NCBI RefSeq assembly: GCF_042652965.1
Contig: NZ_JBHSHL010000013.1
Coordinates: 62,001-126,000 of the forward strand
Direction of reading: 5' to 3'
DNA length: 64,000 nt
Origin: Filifactor villosus
GTDB taxonomy: Bacteria > Bacillota > Clostridia > Peptostreptococcales > Filifactoraceae
Numbering within the stretch: the stretch's first letter is position 1; every line of letters starts with the position of its first letter. Shown here piece by piece: positions 40,453-49,520 of this stretch. Position numbers and translations under genes: made by a program. Under the pieces are notes generated by a model. It did not search any database and had not been told where the DNA came from. It was given only the letters and a program-made list of their open reading frames with translations.

Positions 40453-42219
40453 TTATTTTACCTTGAGCAACTCGATGAGACCTTCCTCAGGAGTTACATA
40501 GAGGGTGGAGTTCTTTTCATAGATGACCATACCCGGCTTTGCTCCGTTGGGCTTCTTGACGTTTTTTCGCTCCGTATAGTCCACGGGCACATTGGAGGAG
40601 AACTTCGCCTTGCTGAAGTAGGCGGCAAGCTTGGCCCCTTCCTCCAAGGTCGTCCTTGACACATCGTTTAACTTCGCATTGATGATCACATGGGAGCCGG
40701 GGATGTCCTTGGTGTGCATCCAGATGTCTTGGGGAGAAGACTGTTTCAAAGTGAGGTTGTCGTTTTGCGTATTGTTCTTTCCGACATAGATCGGCGTACC
40801 GTCGGAAGAGACAAACTTCATCGGCTCGCTTTGGAGTTGGACCTTTTTTGCTTTCTTCTCTGCGGGACGACGTATATAGCCTTCTCGATACAGCTCTTCC
40901 TGGATTTCCTTGATATCGGAGAGGTCTTCGAGTTGGGAGATCGAGAACAAAACATTCTCCAGATAGAGGATCTCTGCGGTGGACTGCTCGATCTGGGCAG
41001 TCAGTTCGTGGATACGGTTCTTCGATTTCCGGTAACGCTTGAAGTAACGCTGAACGTTCTCCGAAGGTGTCTTGTGCTCATCCAGGGGAATGGTGATCGT
41101 CCTGTTCTCATTGTAGAAGTCCTTGACCATAACCTCCTTCATCCCCTTGTGCAGGAGGTAGATGTAGGCAGTCAAAAGCTCACCGTAGTGTCTCTCCTTG
41201 TCCAAGGCAAGGGAGGAGGACAGTTCACCGTTTTGTTTTTCGGTCTTGTTTTTGAGCATATCCAACCTTGTCTGGACCCTCTTTCTGAGGTCGGAGGTCT
41301 TTTGAGAGATCCTCTCCGTCCTGTCCTTGAGTACATAGTAGTGGAGGCAGGCCTCATTTGTACTCCTGTAAGGGATCAGACCCTCCTTCTCATACTGTGT
41401 CAGATGGACGGAGGAGAAGTCGATAATGCGATAGGGGCTCGGCTCGGTGGCGATGCAGGGGGAGTATTCGTGTTTTTGGACACTGCTCACAAGACGTTCC
41501 AAACTTCCCCAGAGTCTCTCCGTCTTGATGTCCGACAGGGCCTGAGCCGGTTCTTCGGGGTCGATCCCGCTGCGGTAACAGAGCTCTTTTCCGATTGTGG
41601 GGCTGAAGCCTTCGTAGGTTTGATAAAAGAACTTATATGCCGGAAGGTTCGAGGTTTTGAACAGCTCAAAAAACACGTCCTGCTCCAAGCTGACGATCGG
41701 GTTGATCTTGTCCTTGGTAGGAGGATAGTGATAGGTCAGACCCGGGAGTACCTCTCTTACCGAGCTTACATTGAGGCTGACTCGTTTGATCGAATCTATA
41801 ATCTTGCGATCCTCTTCGTTGACGAGGATGATGTTGCTGTGTTTGCCCATCAATTCGATGATGAGAAGTTTCCTCTTCAAGATACGAAGTTCGTCGTAGG
41901 CCTCCATCAGGATCTCGACGATCCTCTCGTTGCCCCTCTGGTTGATGTTGATGATCGATGCGTTTCCGATGTGCTTTCGAAGAAGCATCAGAAACATCGG
42001 CGCACTCAGGGGGTTTTCCTTCCTGGTGTCATCGAGAAGGTGGATACGCGCGTTGGACGAGCTTGCACTGACCAGAAGACGGTAGTTGGTCTTTTGACTG
42101 CGGATCGTAAAGATCAGCTCATCTTTTTCCGGTTGGGTTATCTTATCTATTTTTCCGCCGTCGAGGGCGGTCTTGAGTTCGTGTGTGATCGCACGAAGTG
42201 TAATTGCATCCAAAGCCAT
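40453..42219 (-). CDS. rqcH: Ribosome quality control protein RqcH (NFACT family)
   Basis: A 588-residue protein that binds stalled 50S subunits with peptidyl-tRNA and drives alanine tailing. The NFACT-N domain (start MALDAITLRAITHELK; INQRGNERIVEIL near 100) is followed by helix-hairpin-helix and coiled-coil regions (about 330-430). The NFACT-R domain carries PIYVGKNNTQND and DIWMHTKDIPGSHVII near 485-525. Such proteins were long called fibronectin-binding. AAGAGGAAGATCC precedes the ATG. It is monocistronic on the minus strand, divergent from yicC. Confidence 0.94.
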   Translation of the reverse strand: MALDAITLRAITHELKTALDGGKIDKITQPEKDELIFTIRSQKTNYRLLVSASSSNARIHLLDDTRKENPLSAPMFLMLLRKHIGNASIININQRGNERIVEILMEAYDELRILKRKLLIIELMGKHSNIILVNEEDRKIIDSIKRVSLNVSSVREVLPGLTYHYPPTKDKINPIVSLEQDVFFELFKTSNLPAYKFFYQTYEGFSPTIGKELCYRSGIDPEEPAQALSDIKTERLWGSLERLVSSVQKHEYSPCIATEPSPYRIIDFSSVHLTQYEKEGLIPYRSTNEACLHYYVLKDRTERISQKTSDLRKRVQTRLDMLKNKTEKQNGELSSSLALDKERHYGELLTAYIYLLHKGMKEVMVKDFYNENRTITIPLDEHKTPSENVQRYFKRYRKSKNRIHELTAQIEQSTAEILYLENVLFSISQLEDLSDIKEIQEELYREGYIRRPAEKKAKKVQLQSEPMKFVSSDGTPIYVGKNNTQNDNLTLKQSSPQDIWMHTKDIPGSHVIINAKLNDVSRTTLEEGAKLAAYFSKAKFSSNVPVDYTERKNVKKPNGAKPGMVIYEKNSTLYVTPEEGLIELLKVK

Positions 42220-42640
42220 GGATCTTCCTCTTTTCTGTTTTGCATTATTCTATTATTTTACCCCATCATTATATCATAGAAACCGAGGAATGAAAAAGTT
42301 GCTTTTTGGAGGCTTGGAGCAGAGAAAAGGGGGGAACCGAGAGGAGAGAAACCAATGTTTCGTTAAGGGGAGAAATTATCAAAAGCCTTCATTCTACAAG
42401 TTTTTTTACTCACATCGAGCAGTGAAAAAAGCATTGTGTACTTTTGTACTGTAATTTAAATGCAAAATAGAGTATAATAAGTTGGATGTGAGAGATCGGA
42501 CCCTTCCCGTCGTCATTCCGGACTGATATGCTTTCGCAAGTATATCCTTGACATTATAGACGGTTTTGTGTTCGCAAGATCAGCGGGAGGTTTGAACAGT
42601 CGCTTACATAGAATTGAACGAGAGAGTAAGGAGAACAGAG
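42220..42640. other. Divergent intergenic region rqcH/yicC
   Basis: No gene seen in 420 bases. A TATAAT at 42473-42478 could be the -10 of a yicC promoter, but no good -35 is at the right distance. It is one of the few long gaps without a clear family A, B or C element. Confidence 0.5.
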
Positions 42641-43525
42641 ATGATTTACAGTATGACAGGGTACGGACGAGGAGTTGCGCAGAGCGAGGAGTACATTCTC
42701 ACAGTAGAGATGAAGTCTGTCAACAACCGATACATGGATATTTTTGTACGGATGCCCCGAACGATCGTCAGTTTGGAAGAGCCGCTCAAGGCTCAGATCA
42801 AGAAAAAACTGAGCCGTGGAAAACTCGATGTATTTGTGGGTTTGGAATTTAAGGAAGGGATCCGAAAAAACCTCGTACTGAACTCCAAGCTGTTGGAAGA
42901 GTACAGGAACATTCATGAGCAGATCAACGAGAACTACGGTCTGACTTCTTCCTTGAGAGCGATGGATCTCATGAAGTTTCCCGATGTGATCTCGGCTTCG
43001 GACATGGAGTTGAAGGAAGACACCCTCGCCCTACTTACTAAGCAGGCGACAGAACAGGCCCTCAATGCCATCCTCGATATGAGAAGGACGGAGGGAGAAC
43101 ATCTCAAGGAAGACGTCTGCCAAAGATGCGAACTCTTGCAACAACATATCGCTTATATTGAAGAGAATAGTCAGGCTTTGGAGGAGGAATATCGACAGCA
43201 TTTGAGAGAAAAACTCGATACTATCCTGGAGAAGTCGGGCTACAAGGCGGATGAACAGAGGATCGTTCAGGAGGCTGCCATCTTGGCGGACAAGAGCTGT
43301 ATCACAGAGGAACTTGTGCGTTTCAAGAGCCATATCAATCAACTGTTGCACTCTTTCAACACGGAGGAACCCGTGGGAAGAAAGCTGGACTTTGTGTTGC
43401 AGGAGATGAACCGGGAAGTCAATACCATGGGATCGAAGTCCGACAGACTCGATATTGTAGACAGGGTTGTTATTTTAAAGAGCGAACTTGAGAAGATCAG
43501 AGAGCAGATACAAAATATAGAGTAA
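42641..43525 (+). CDS. yicC: YicC-family endoribonuclease
   Basis: A 294-residue YicC/YloC protein, a family of endoribonucleases. The start MIYSMTGYGRG is diagnostic, followed by EMKSVNNRYMDI (about 26-37). The C-terminal DUF1732 part has GRKLDFVLQEMNREVNTMGSKS. I start at ATG 42641, 7 bases after TAAGGAG; an upstream in-frame start at 42614 is not consistent with the conserved beginning. It precedes gmk, as usual in Firmicutes, but remA is missing between them. Confidence 0.95.
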   Translation: MIYSMTGYGRGVAQSEEYILTVEMKSVNNRYMDIFVRMPRTIVSLEEPLKAQIKKKLSRGKLDVFVGLEFKEGIRKNLVLNSKLLEEYRNIHEQINENYGLTSSLRAMDLMKFPDVISASDMELKEDTLALLTKQATEQALNAILDMRRTEGEHLKEDVCQRCELLQQHIAYIEENSQALEEEYRQHLREKLDTILEKSGYKADEQRIVQEAAILADKSCITEELVRFKSHINQLLHSFNTEEPVGRKLDFVLQEMNREVNTMGSKSDRLDIVDRVVILKSELEKIREQIQNIE

Positions 43526-43716
43526 ATGTTTCGGCTTGTCGGCGGTATATGGCAGATGAACAAAAGTAGGAACAGGTTTTTATGTCGGACCTCAAGGAAT
43601 ATGTTAAGAATACAGTACAAATAGGTAAAGGGTTTTCTGTTAAATAAAAAATAGAGTAAATAGCTGTCGGTCCTCAAAATAACTATACAAACGGAATGGG
43701 TGTGAGAGTAAGGCTT

Positions 43717-44325
43717 ATGAAGAAAAAAGGATTGTTGATCGTATTGTCGGGTCCCTCCGGAAGCGGAAAGGGAACGATTTGTAAGAGGTTTTTGGAGAAG
43801 AATGAGGCGGTATCGCTATCGGTGTCGGCGACGACAAGAAAACCTCGAGAAGGAGAAGAACACGGGGTACATTATTTCTTTAAGACGAAGGACGAGTTTG
43901 TCGAGATGATCGAAAAAAACCATCTTTTGGAGTACGTCCATGTATTCGACAACTATTACGGAACTCCCAAGGACTATGTTCTAAAAGAAATCGAATTGGG
44001 TCGTGATGTGATCTTGGAGATCGAAATCGAGGGCGCGGCGAAGGTCAAGGAAGCCTATGCGGATGCGGTGCTGGTCTTTGTTCTGCCACCGTCAATCGAG
44101 GAGTTGAAGCGAAGGATACAGGGTAGGGGGACCGAGAGCATGGAGCAGATCGAGGACAGGCTGGGGAGGTCTCTCAAGGAGATCGGATGCATTACCAACT
44201 ACTCCTACTTTATCGTCAATGAGGATGTCGACGTTGCGGTAAGGGAGTTGGAGGCGATTATGACGGCGGAGAAGGACAATACGCGAAGGTATCTCTGCGA
44301 GATCAGGAAGGAATTCGGGCTTTAG
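43717..44325 (+). CDS. gmk: Guanylate kinase
   Basis: A 202-residue kinase converting GMP to GDP with ATP. The P-loop GPSGSGKGT is at about 11-19, and SATTRKPREGEEHGVHYFF (about 37-55) supplies the GMP-binding residues. I prefer ATG 43717 (MKKKGLLIVLSGPSG), with AGAGTAAGG just upstream. ATG 43696 adds seven residues but has no site. rpoZ, normally next, is not found between gmk and coaBC. Confidence 0.95.
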   Translation: MKKKGLLIVLSGPSGSGKGTICKRFLEKNEAVSLSVSATTRKPREGEEHGVHYFFKTKDEFVEMIEKNHLLEYVHVFDNYYGTPKDYVLKEIELGRDVILEIEIEGAAKVKEAYADAVLVFVLPPSIEELKRRIQGRGTESMEQIEDRLGRSLKEIGCITNYSYFIVNEDVDVAVRELEAIMTAEKDNTRRYLCEIRKEFGL

Positions 44326-44343
44326 CAGGCGGATGTCCTGAGA

Positions 44344-44382
44344 TCGGGAACGATCGCGGCCTTACGCTGTCGATCGTTCCGA
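44344..44382. repeat. Strong hairpin after gmk
   Basis: GGGAACGATCG pairs with CGATCGTTCC around a 14-base spacer, 20 bases past gmk. There is no T run, so it is not a standard terminator. Confidence 0.55.
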
Positions 44383-44432
44383 CCGATAACGGGGATGTGG
44401 ATAAGCTCGATGTTTGGGATCATGCGGTGGTT

Positions 44433-44545
44433 TATACTGTTATCGAGTTGACAGGCGAATGTTTTGAAACGCAGGATCATCCAAATTGTTTTTCGGCAAC
44501 GGTATATTCTGTATACCCGGCATATTTCAAATGAAGAATAGTATT
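44433..44545 (+). repeat. Dispersed element, family B
   Basis: From TATACTGTTATCGAGTTGAC to TTTCAAATGAAGAATAGTAT, with ATCATCCAAATTGTTTTTCG inside. It occupies the position where rpoZ is usually found. Confidence 0.8.
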
Positions 44546-44583
44546 ACTGATAACATAAGTCGCTTTCTGCAAGGAGAAGATAG

Positions 44584-45792
44584 ATGAAAAAAAATATTAT
44601 TGTCGGCGTTACGGGCGGGATCGCCGCCTACAAGACGTGCGACATTGTATCGAGATTAAAAAAACAAGGTTTTGAGGTCGATGTCATTATGACGAGGCAC
44701 GCACAGGAGTTCGTCTCTCCCCTGACGTTTCAGACCTTAAGCCAAAACAAGGTGGTAACCGATATGTTCAGCGAGCCGACGAGGTGGGATGTCGAGCATA
44801 TCGAACTTGCCAAGAAGGCGGAGTTGTTTCTGATCGCTCCGGCTACCGCCAACATCATCGGAAAACTCGCAAACGGCATTGCCGACGATATGCTCTCGAC
44901 GACCGTGATGGCGACGAGGGCGGAGGTGATCTTAGCTCCGGCTATGAATACGGCGATGTATGAGAGCTCTGTCGTACAGGAGAACATCGAGAAACTTAAA
45001 AAAAGAGGCTATCTCTTTATCGATCCCGCCTCCGGTCTGCTCGCCTGCGGAGATGTGGGAGCGGGCAAGATGGAGGAGCCGGAGGTCATTGCAGAAGTTT
45101 TGACCCTTCGGGCCAAGATCAGCGACGAATTGAAGGGCTGTAGGATTACGGTTACGGCCGGACCGACCATCGAGGACTTGGACCCTGTGCGATACTTCAC
45201 CAACCGTTCTACGGGCAAGATGGGCTATGCAATCGCGGAGGAGGCCGCCCGTAAGGGGGCGGAGGTCACTCTGATTTCGGGAAAGACTGATCTCAAGCCA
45301 TCCGTCGGTCTCAAACAATTTGTGCCTGTGCGTTCGGCACAGGAGATGTATGAGGCGGTGGACAGGAGTTTTGCAGACACCGACATCCTGATCAAGGCGG
45401 CGGCGGTCGCGGATTTTACTCCGGCGGAAGTCGCAGACAACAAGATCAAGAAAAAGGAGGGAGGCCTGCAGATTGAGATGAAGCGGACCAAGGACATCGC
45501 CTACGAGATGGGACGAAGAAAGGCGGCTCATCAGGTCATCGTGGGTTTTGCCGCGGAGACGACCGCAGTGGTCGAGTATGCGAGTGCCAAACTCCGAAAG
45601 AAGAATATGGACATGATCGTATCCAACGACCTGACAAAGGCGGGAGCGGGCTTCGGGACGGACACCAATATCGTAACGATGATTTTTTCGGACGGACGCA
45701 GCCGAAGCGTCGACAAGATGAAAAAGAGCGGTATTGCCGATGCGATCCTCAAGGAAGCCGGTGCCCTTTGGAAAAGTAAAAAGACTTATTGA
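44584..45792 (+). CDS. coaBC: Bifunctional phosphopantothenoylcysteine decarboxylase/phosphopantothenate-cysteine ligase
   Basis: A 402-residue two-domain enzyme making 4'-phosphopantetheine for coenzyme A. The N-terminal flavoprotein decarboxylase has GVTGGIAAYKTCD, the APATANIIGKLANGIADD segment with its catalytic region, and PAMNTAMYE. The C-terminal CTP-dependent ligase begins near 190 (VTAGPTIEDLDPVRYFTNRS) and contains KAAAVADFTP with the lysine of the KxxxxxDFxP type motif. AAGGAGA precedes the ATG. It follows gmk after a 258-base gap. Confidence 0.95.
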   Translation: MKKNIIVGVTGGIAAYKTCDIVSRLKKQGFEVDVIMTRHAQEFVSPLTFQTLSQNKVVTDMFSEPTRWDVEHIELAKKAELFLIAPATANIIGKLANGIADDMLSTTVMATRAEVILAPAMNTAMYESSVVQENIEKLKKRGYLFIDPASGLLACGDVGAGKMEEPEVIAEVLTLRAKISDELKGCRITVTAGPTIEDLDPVRYFTNRSTGKMGYAIAEEAARKGAEVTLISGKTDLKPSVGLKQFVPVRSAQEMYEAVDRSFADTDILIKAAAVADFTPAEVADNKIKKKEGGLQIEMKRTKDIAYEMGRRKAAHQVIVGFAAETTAVVEYASAKLRKKNMDMIVSNDLTKAGAGFGTDTNIVTMIFSDGRSRSVDKMKKSGIADAILKEAGALWKSKKTY

Positions 45793-45954
45793 AGCTCTGT
45801 CTGCCGTACTTTTTCAAACCCTGAACCGGTGCAGGGACATATGGATGCTTACTCTTGTTTTATCTCCCCGTCATAATATGAACGGATCAATGGCATAGTT
45901 GAGAACAACAGGAATATCAATGTATCGATACACCGGGGTAACCAAGAAGTCGGG

Positions 45955-46067
45955 ACTGTTGTCTATTAAAATTGACGACTTGACACTTTGAATGATAGAA
46001 TCATCCAGATTGTTTTTGTCAATGATATATTTTTTATACCCGGCATTTCACACGGAGACATAGTATA
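45955..46067 (+). repeat. Dispersed element, family B (diverged)
   Basis: Contains ATCATCCAGATTGTTTTTGT, TTTTATACCCGGCATTTCAC and an end GACATAGTATAA; the left end is degenerate. Bases 45793-45954 show no feature. Confidence 0.65.
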
Positions 46068-46109
46068 AACATAAATTTAATTAGAGGAATATAGAGTTAG
46101 GAGTAGACG

Positions 46110-47132
46110 ATGTTTGAGTTGGAAAAACCGATATTGTACAAGGCGGTAATCCACACCTTGAACAAAAATGAGGAACTTCCTTCTTTTTCGACCCTTGAGA
46201 TCGACAGGGAAGAGGAGATGACTTATGATTTTCTGTTGAAGCACATAGGTTCCTTGTATCGCTCGGGGGATATGAAGTGGGCGAGGTTTGAGGAGGACAG
46301 CCTTGTCGATGCGATGATGAGCAGCCTTGACGAAAACTTGGATCGATTTATGGAGGTGACGAGGGATATTGCAAGTCTCCTGCATAAGACGATCTATGAA
46401 AACCGAGCAGGACTTGCGTCCTGCGATCTGGCCTTCATCCTCTTTGAGATGCAGGAAGTGATGTACTTCGGTTGTTTTAAGTGGAACCACAAGAAACTTC
46501 TCATACGCGGGAGCGAAATAACCAATGACGGGAGCATTTGGACTCTTGTCAACAAAGAGGACCTCTACCTTCCCAACCGTTCCAAGGTGGATGAGGGTTT
46601 TCTCCTTCATCTCAAGTACAAGGACATTGCCGTCATCGACAGGGAGTATGTCATCAATGGAGAAAAGGTACTCCTCCTCTCCGAACTGTTGCTAAAGACC
46701 GAAAATGCTTTGTCGGAGAAGGAGAAGTTGAAGGAGTTTCGCGATATTTCTTCAAACTTGGAAGAGAAGTTCGTCGGCGAGGACTTCAACCAAAAGGTGG
46801 AGATCAAGAAGGCGGTCTTGGACAGTGTATTCGAAAACGGTGCCGTTCAGGTGTCCGATATCGTGGACAAAGCCTTTGAGGATCAAACTGAGTTGAAGAG
46901 CATCTACGAGAACGCGTTCAAAAAGTCAAACCTTTGGGGCACTCCGGTAGTGATCCCCGAAACTTCGCTAAAGAAGAACTACGAGAAACAGACCATCATC
47001 ACCGATACGGGGATTGAGATCAATGTGCCGATCCGCTTGTTTGAAGATAAGAATGTACTCGAGTTCGTTGCGGAGCAAGACGGAAGCTGGTCGGTCGTGA
47101 TAAAAAACATCAACAAGTTTTTTGACAAGTAA
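46110..47132 (+). CDS. Nucleoid-associated protein (NdpA/YejK-like)
   Basis: A 340-residue protein that resembles the 37-kDa nucleoid-associated protein family. The family-like features are an N-terminal IL.KAVIHTLNKNEELPSFST, a central ASCDLAFILFEMQEVMYFGCFKWNHK (about 104-129) that matches the conserved beta-sheet core, and a later DFNQKVEIKKAVLD segment. The precise function of this family in Firmicutes is unclear. AGGAGTAG precedes the ATG. It stands alone between repeat-filled gaps. Confidence 0.7.
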   Translation: MFELEKPILYKAVIHTLNKNEELPSFSTLEIDREEEMTYDFLLKHIGSLYRSGDMKWARFEEDSLVDAMMSSLDENLDRFMEVTRDIASLLHKTIYENRAGLASCDLAFILFEMQEVMYFGCFKWNHKKLLIRGSEITNDGSIWTLVNKEDLYLPNRSKVDEGFLLHLKYKDIAVIDREYVINGEKVLLLSELLLKTENALSEKEKLKEFRDISSNLEEKFVGEDFNQKVEIKKAVLDSVFENGAVQVSDIVDKAFEDQTELKSIYENAFKKSNLWGTPVVIPETSLKKNYEKQTIITDTGIEINVPIRLFEDKNVLEFVAEQDGSWSVVIKNINKFFDK

Positions 47133-47179
47133 GTCAAGTGCCGAACAGGCGCTGAAGAACGACGAGCTTTATCTGTTTA

Positions 47180-47247
47180 TACTGTCGTTCGAATTGTTGC
47201 TGTCGATGCCCTGTGTTCTGGGCGATAAAACAATTGTTGTACTTGTG
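47180..47247 (-). repeat. Decayed family A element, right end replaced
   Basis: TATACTGTCGTTCGAATTGT followed by GGGCGATAAAACAATTG keeps the layout of the left two-thirds of reversed A copies. It then runs into the 37-bp direct repeat. Confidence 0.4.
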
Positions 47248-47360
47248 AGTATAAGCGCACTTTTATCATAGAGCATCTTAGAAGCAGCTCACGAAATGGC
47301 TTGAGGAGGAGACAGGCGAAGAAAGTATAAGCGCACTTTTATCATAGAGCATCTTAGAAG
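47248..47360 (+). repeat. 37-bp perfect direct repeat, two copies
   Basis: The 37 bases at 47248-47284 (AGTATAAGCGCACTTTTATC...TTAGAAG) are repeated exactly at 47324-47360, with 39 unrelated bases between them. There is no third copy on either side. Confidence 0.9.
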
Positions 47361-47491
47361 GCTCTTGGATAAGCCGGGAGAAATGCTGTATCAGCCGAGA
47401 AATCAGCGTTATATGAAGGGTGAAATTGTTGAAAATTGTTGTTTGTGGGATAAAATTTGTATTATAGATCAAAAAGAGGAGAGAGCATACC

Positions 47492-48016
47492 ATGCAGGAG
47501 CTGAACATAGGAGGAAAATTGCTTGATGAAGAGCAGATTGCTCAAAAAGTCAGAGAGATGGCAAAGGAGATCGAGGAAGAGTTCGAAGGAGAGGAGATTT
47601 ATGTGATCGGGATCCTGAAGGGAGCATGTATCTTTGTTTCCGACCTGATCCGACACCTCAACTGCCCCGTTAAGCTCGACTTTATGTCCTTGTCGAGTTA
47701 CGGGATGTCCTTGGAGAGTTCGGGTGTAGTCAAGATCCTCAAGGACTTGGATATGGATATTGAAGGCAAAAACGTATTGGTGGTCGAGGACATCATCGAT
47801 ACGGGATTGACGATGGAGTATCTCAAGGGGTATCTGACAGCGAGGAAGTGCAAGAAGTTGAAGATCTGTACCCTGTTGGACAAACCCGAGGGAAGAAAGT
47901 GTGATATCGTGGCGGATTTTACAGGCTTTCATCTGCCGGACGAATTTATTATAGGCTATGGCATCGACTGTCAGGAAAATTATCGCAACCTGCCTTACAT
48001 CGCCTATGTCAAATAG
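47492..48016 (+). CDS. hpt: Hypoxanthine phosphoribosyltransferase (copy 2)
   Basis: A 174-residue HPRT paralog. It has VLVVEDIIDTGLTM as the PRPP loop (about 92-105), ILKGACIF at the diphosphate-binding loop, and FMSLSSYGMSLESSG as the flexible loop. It differs from copy 1 at 5820, which has VDDIIDSG and LLRGSF, so this is not a recent duplicate. AGAGGAGAG precedes the ATG. It is followed by a terminator and appears monocistronic. It may prefer a different purine base from copy 1. Confidence 0.92.
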   Translation: MQELNIGGKLLDEEQIAQKVREMAKEIEEEFEGEEIYVIGILKGACIFVSDLIRHLNCPVKLDFMSLSSYGMSLESSGVVKILKDLDMDIEGKNVLVVEDIIDTGLTMEYLKGYLTARKCKKLKICTLLDKPEGRKCDIVADFTGFHLPDEFIIGYGIDCQENYRNLPYIAYVK

Positions 48017-48021
48017 GAGGA

Positions 48022-48057
48022 AGGGGTCTTTTCGAATACTTGGAGAGACCTCTTTTT
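48022..48057 (+). terminator. Rho-independent terminator after hpt copy 2
   Basis: AGGGGTCT pairs with AGACCTCT (one G-T pair) and is followed by TTTTT, six bases past the stop codon. Confidence 0.7.
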
Positions 48058-48212
48058 GGATGGGATAGACTTTGTAACAATGGTTTTTTCCTTTTTTTCA
48101 AATCATTTGCTATCTCTTACAATAGTTCGATCACTTTCACCGAACAACGCCTCCTTACTGTCTGCAAGTTCAAGTTTTCGGATCGTGGTTTCGGCGCATC
48201 GCCCCTGAGAAA

Positions 48213-48301
48213 TAATACTATTTTTCGATGGCGAAAAACTATGTTGTCTTCTATGGGTCACAGATTGTTTATATTCACTATTCAAAAGAATAGTAGTATA
48301 A
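48213..48301 (+). repeat. Family A element with an internal deletion
   Basis: Both ends are intact (AATACTATTTTTCGATGG and CAAAAGAATAGTAGTATAA), but about 29 bp of the left arm, the AGAAGTATGGATATATCTG part, is missing. Confidence 0.75.
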
Positions 48302-48424
48302 GAGTGCAGTGCAGTCCGGACAAAGATATGTGAAATAAGTCAATTTTCACTTTTGTTTAACAAATTCATATAATTATATGGTAGAATAATTCTATACAAA
48401 CTATGAGGAAAGGGGAGGTGCGTT

Positions 48425-49501
48425 ATGTTAAACAGAATTATTCGAACTATTTTTTCGATTATCGGCGTAAGTTTGGGAGTGGCATTTTTCTTTTTCTTGA
48501 ACAATGCCACATCGTTTACATCCCATGATAAGGTCATGCAGATCTTGCTTTTGATGCTCTTTGCCTTGAGTGGAGGTTATGCGTTTTATTTAATAACACC
48601 GCTTTTTATGAGTACGACTTCCAAGTTTGCAACGAGGATAGAAAGAGAGATCTCAAGATTGACAATAGGAGATATTTTTGTAGGACTGATCGGGCTTAAT
48701 ATCGGACTTATTATTGCTTATTTTATTTCCGGTCTCGTACAGAAGATCCCCTTTGTCGGTATACCTTTGTCAGCTCTGATCTACGTTTTTTTCGGCTATA
48801 TCGGTTTAGTCCTTTCCTCAAAGAGGAAGGAGGATATCATCGTCTTCTTCTCGAATCTTCGTAAAAACAAAGAAACAATGGAAAAACATCTGAACAAAAA
48901 AGACAGCGGTGCAAGCCCTAAGATCCTTGACACCAGTGTGATCATCGATGGGAGAATCGCCGATATTGCGGATACGGGTTTTGTTGAAGGAAAGTTCATT
49001 GTTCCCGAGTTTGTTTTGGAAGAACTGCGACATATTGCCGATTCGTCCGATGACTTGAAGCGGATGAAAGGAAGAAGAGGTTTGGACGTTCTAAACTCCA
49101 TGCAGAGCAAGCAGACGGCAAATTTTGAGATCTCTTCTAAGGACTTTGAGGATGTCAAAGAGGTCGATATGAAACTTTTGAAGCTGGCTCAAACCATAAA
49201 CGGAGTCGTGCTCACCAATGATTTCAACCTCAATAAAGTAGCACAATTTCAAGGGGTTCAGGTACTCAATGTCAACGAGTTGGCCAATGCGGTCAAACCG
49301 ATCCTGCTTCCCGGAGAAGAATTGGAAGTTACCGTTCTAAAAGAGGGAAAGGAAGCAAATCAGGGTATCGCTTATCTCGACGATGGAACTATGATCGTCA
49401 TCGAGGGCGGAAGAAAGCTGGTAGGTCAGACAAAGACGGTCGTCGTAACATCGGTATTACAGACAGCGGCGGGCCGAATGATATTTGCAAGATCAAAATA
49501 A
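48425..49501 (+). CDS. PIN/TRAM-domain membrane protein (YacL-like)
   Basis: A 358-residue protein with four N-terminal membrane helices (about 8-28, 38-58, 77-98 and 103-122). A PIN nuclease-like domain follows (from about 162: KILDTSVIIDGRIADIADT, with acidic residues of the PIN active site at DTS and later TNDFN), and then a C-terminal TRAM domain (about 285-350; GQGIAYLDDGTMIVIEGG-like). The family is common in Firmicutes near genes for isoprenoid or stress functions; its RNA target is unknown. GGGGAGG precedes the ATG. A cysteine hydrolase gene follows by 20 bases. Confidence 0.92.
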   Translation: MLNRIIRTIFSIIGVSLGVAFFFFLNNATSFTSHDKVMQILLLMLFALSGGYAFYLITPLFMSTTSKFATRIEREISRLTIGDIFVGLIGLNIGLIIAYFISGLVQKIPFVGIPLSALIYVFFGYIGLVLSSKRKEDIIVFFSNLRKNKETMEKHLNKKDSGASPKILDTSVIIDGRIADIADTGFVEGKFIVPEFVLEELRHIADSSDDLKRMKGRRGLDVLNSMQSKQTANFEISSKDFEDVKEVDMKLLKLAQTINGVVLTNDFNLNKVAQFQGVQVLNVNELANAVKPILLPGEELEVTVLKEGKEANQGIAYLDDGTMIVIEGGRKLVGQTKTVVVTSVLQTAAGRMIFARSK

Positions 49502-49520
49502 GACTTGGAGGAAGAAAAGT

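Noticed and set aside
40690..42279. 529-residue open frame on the plus strand opposite rqcH
   Set aside because: It lies entirely antisense to a well-supported gene, has no ribosome binding site and shows no domain pattern. The codon bias of the real gene simply leaves that frame open.
47248..47360. CRISPR array
   Set aside because: Repeat and spacer lengths fit, but there are only two repeats, no cas gene in the window and no recognised repeat type. Listed as a direct repeat instead.
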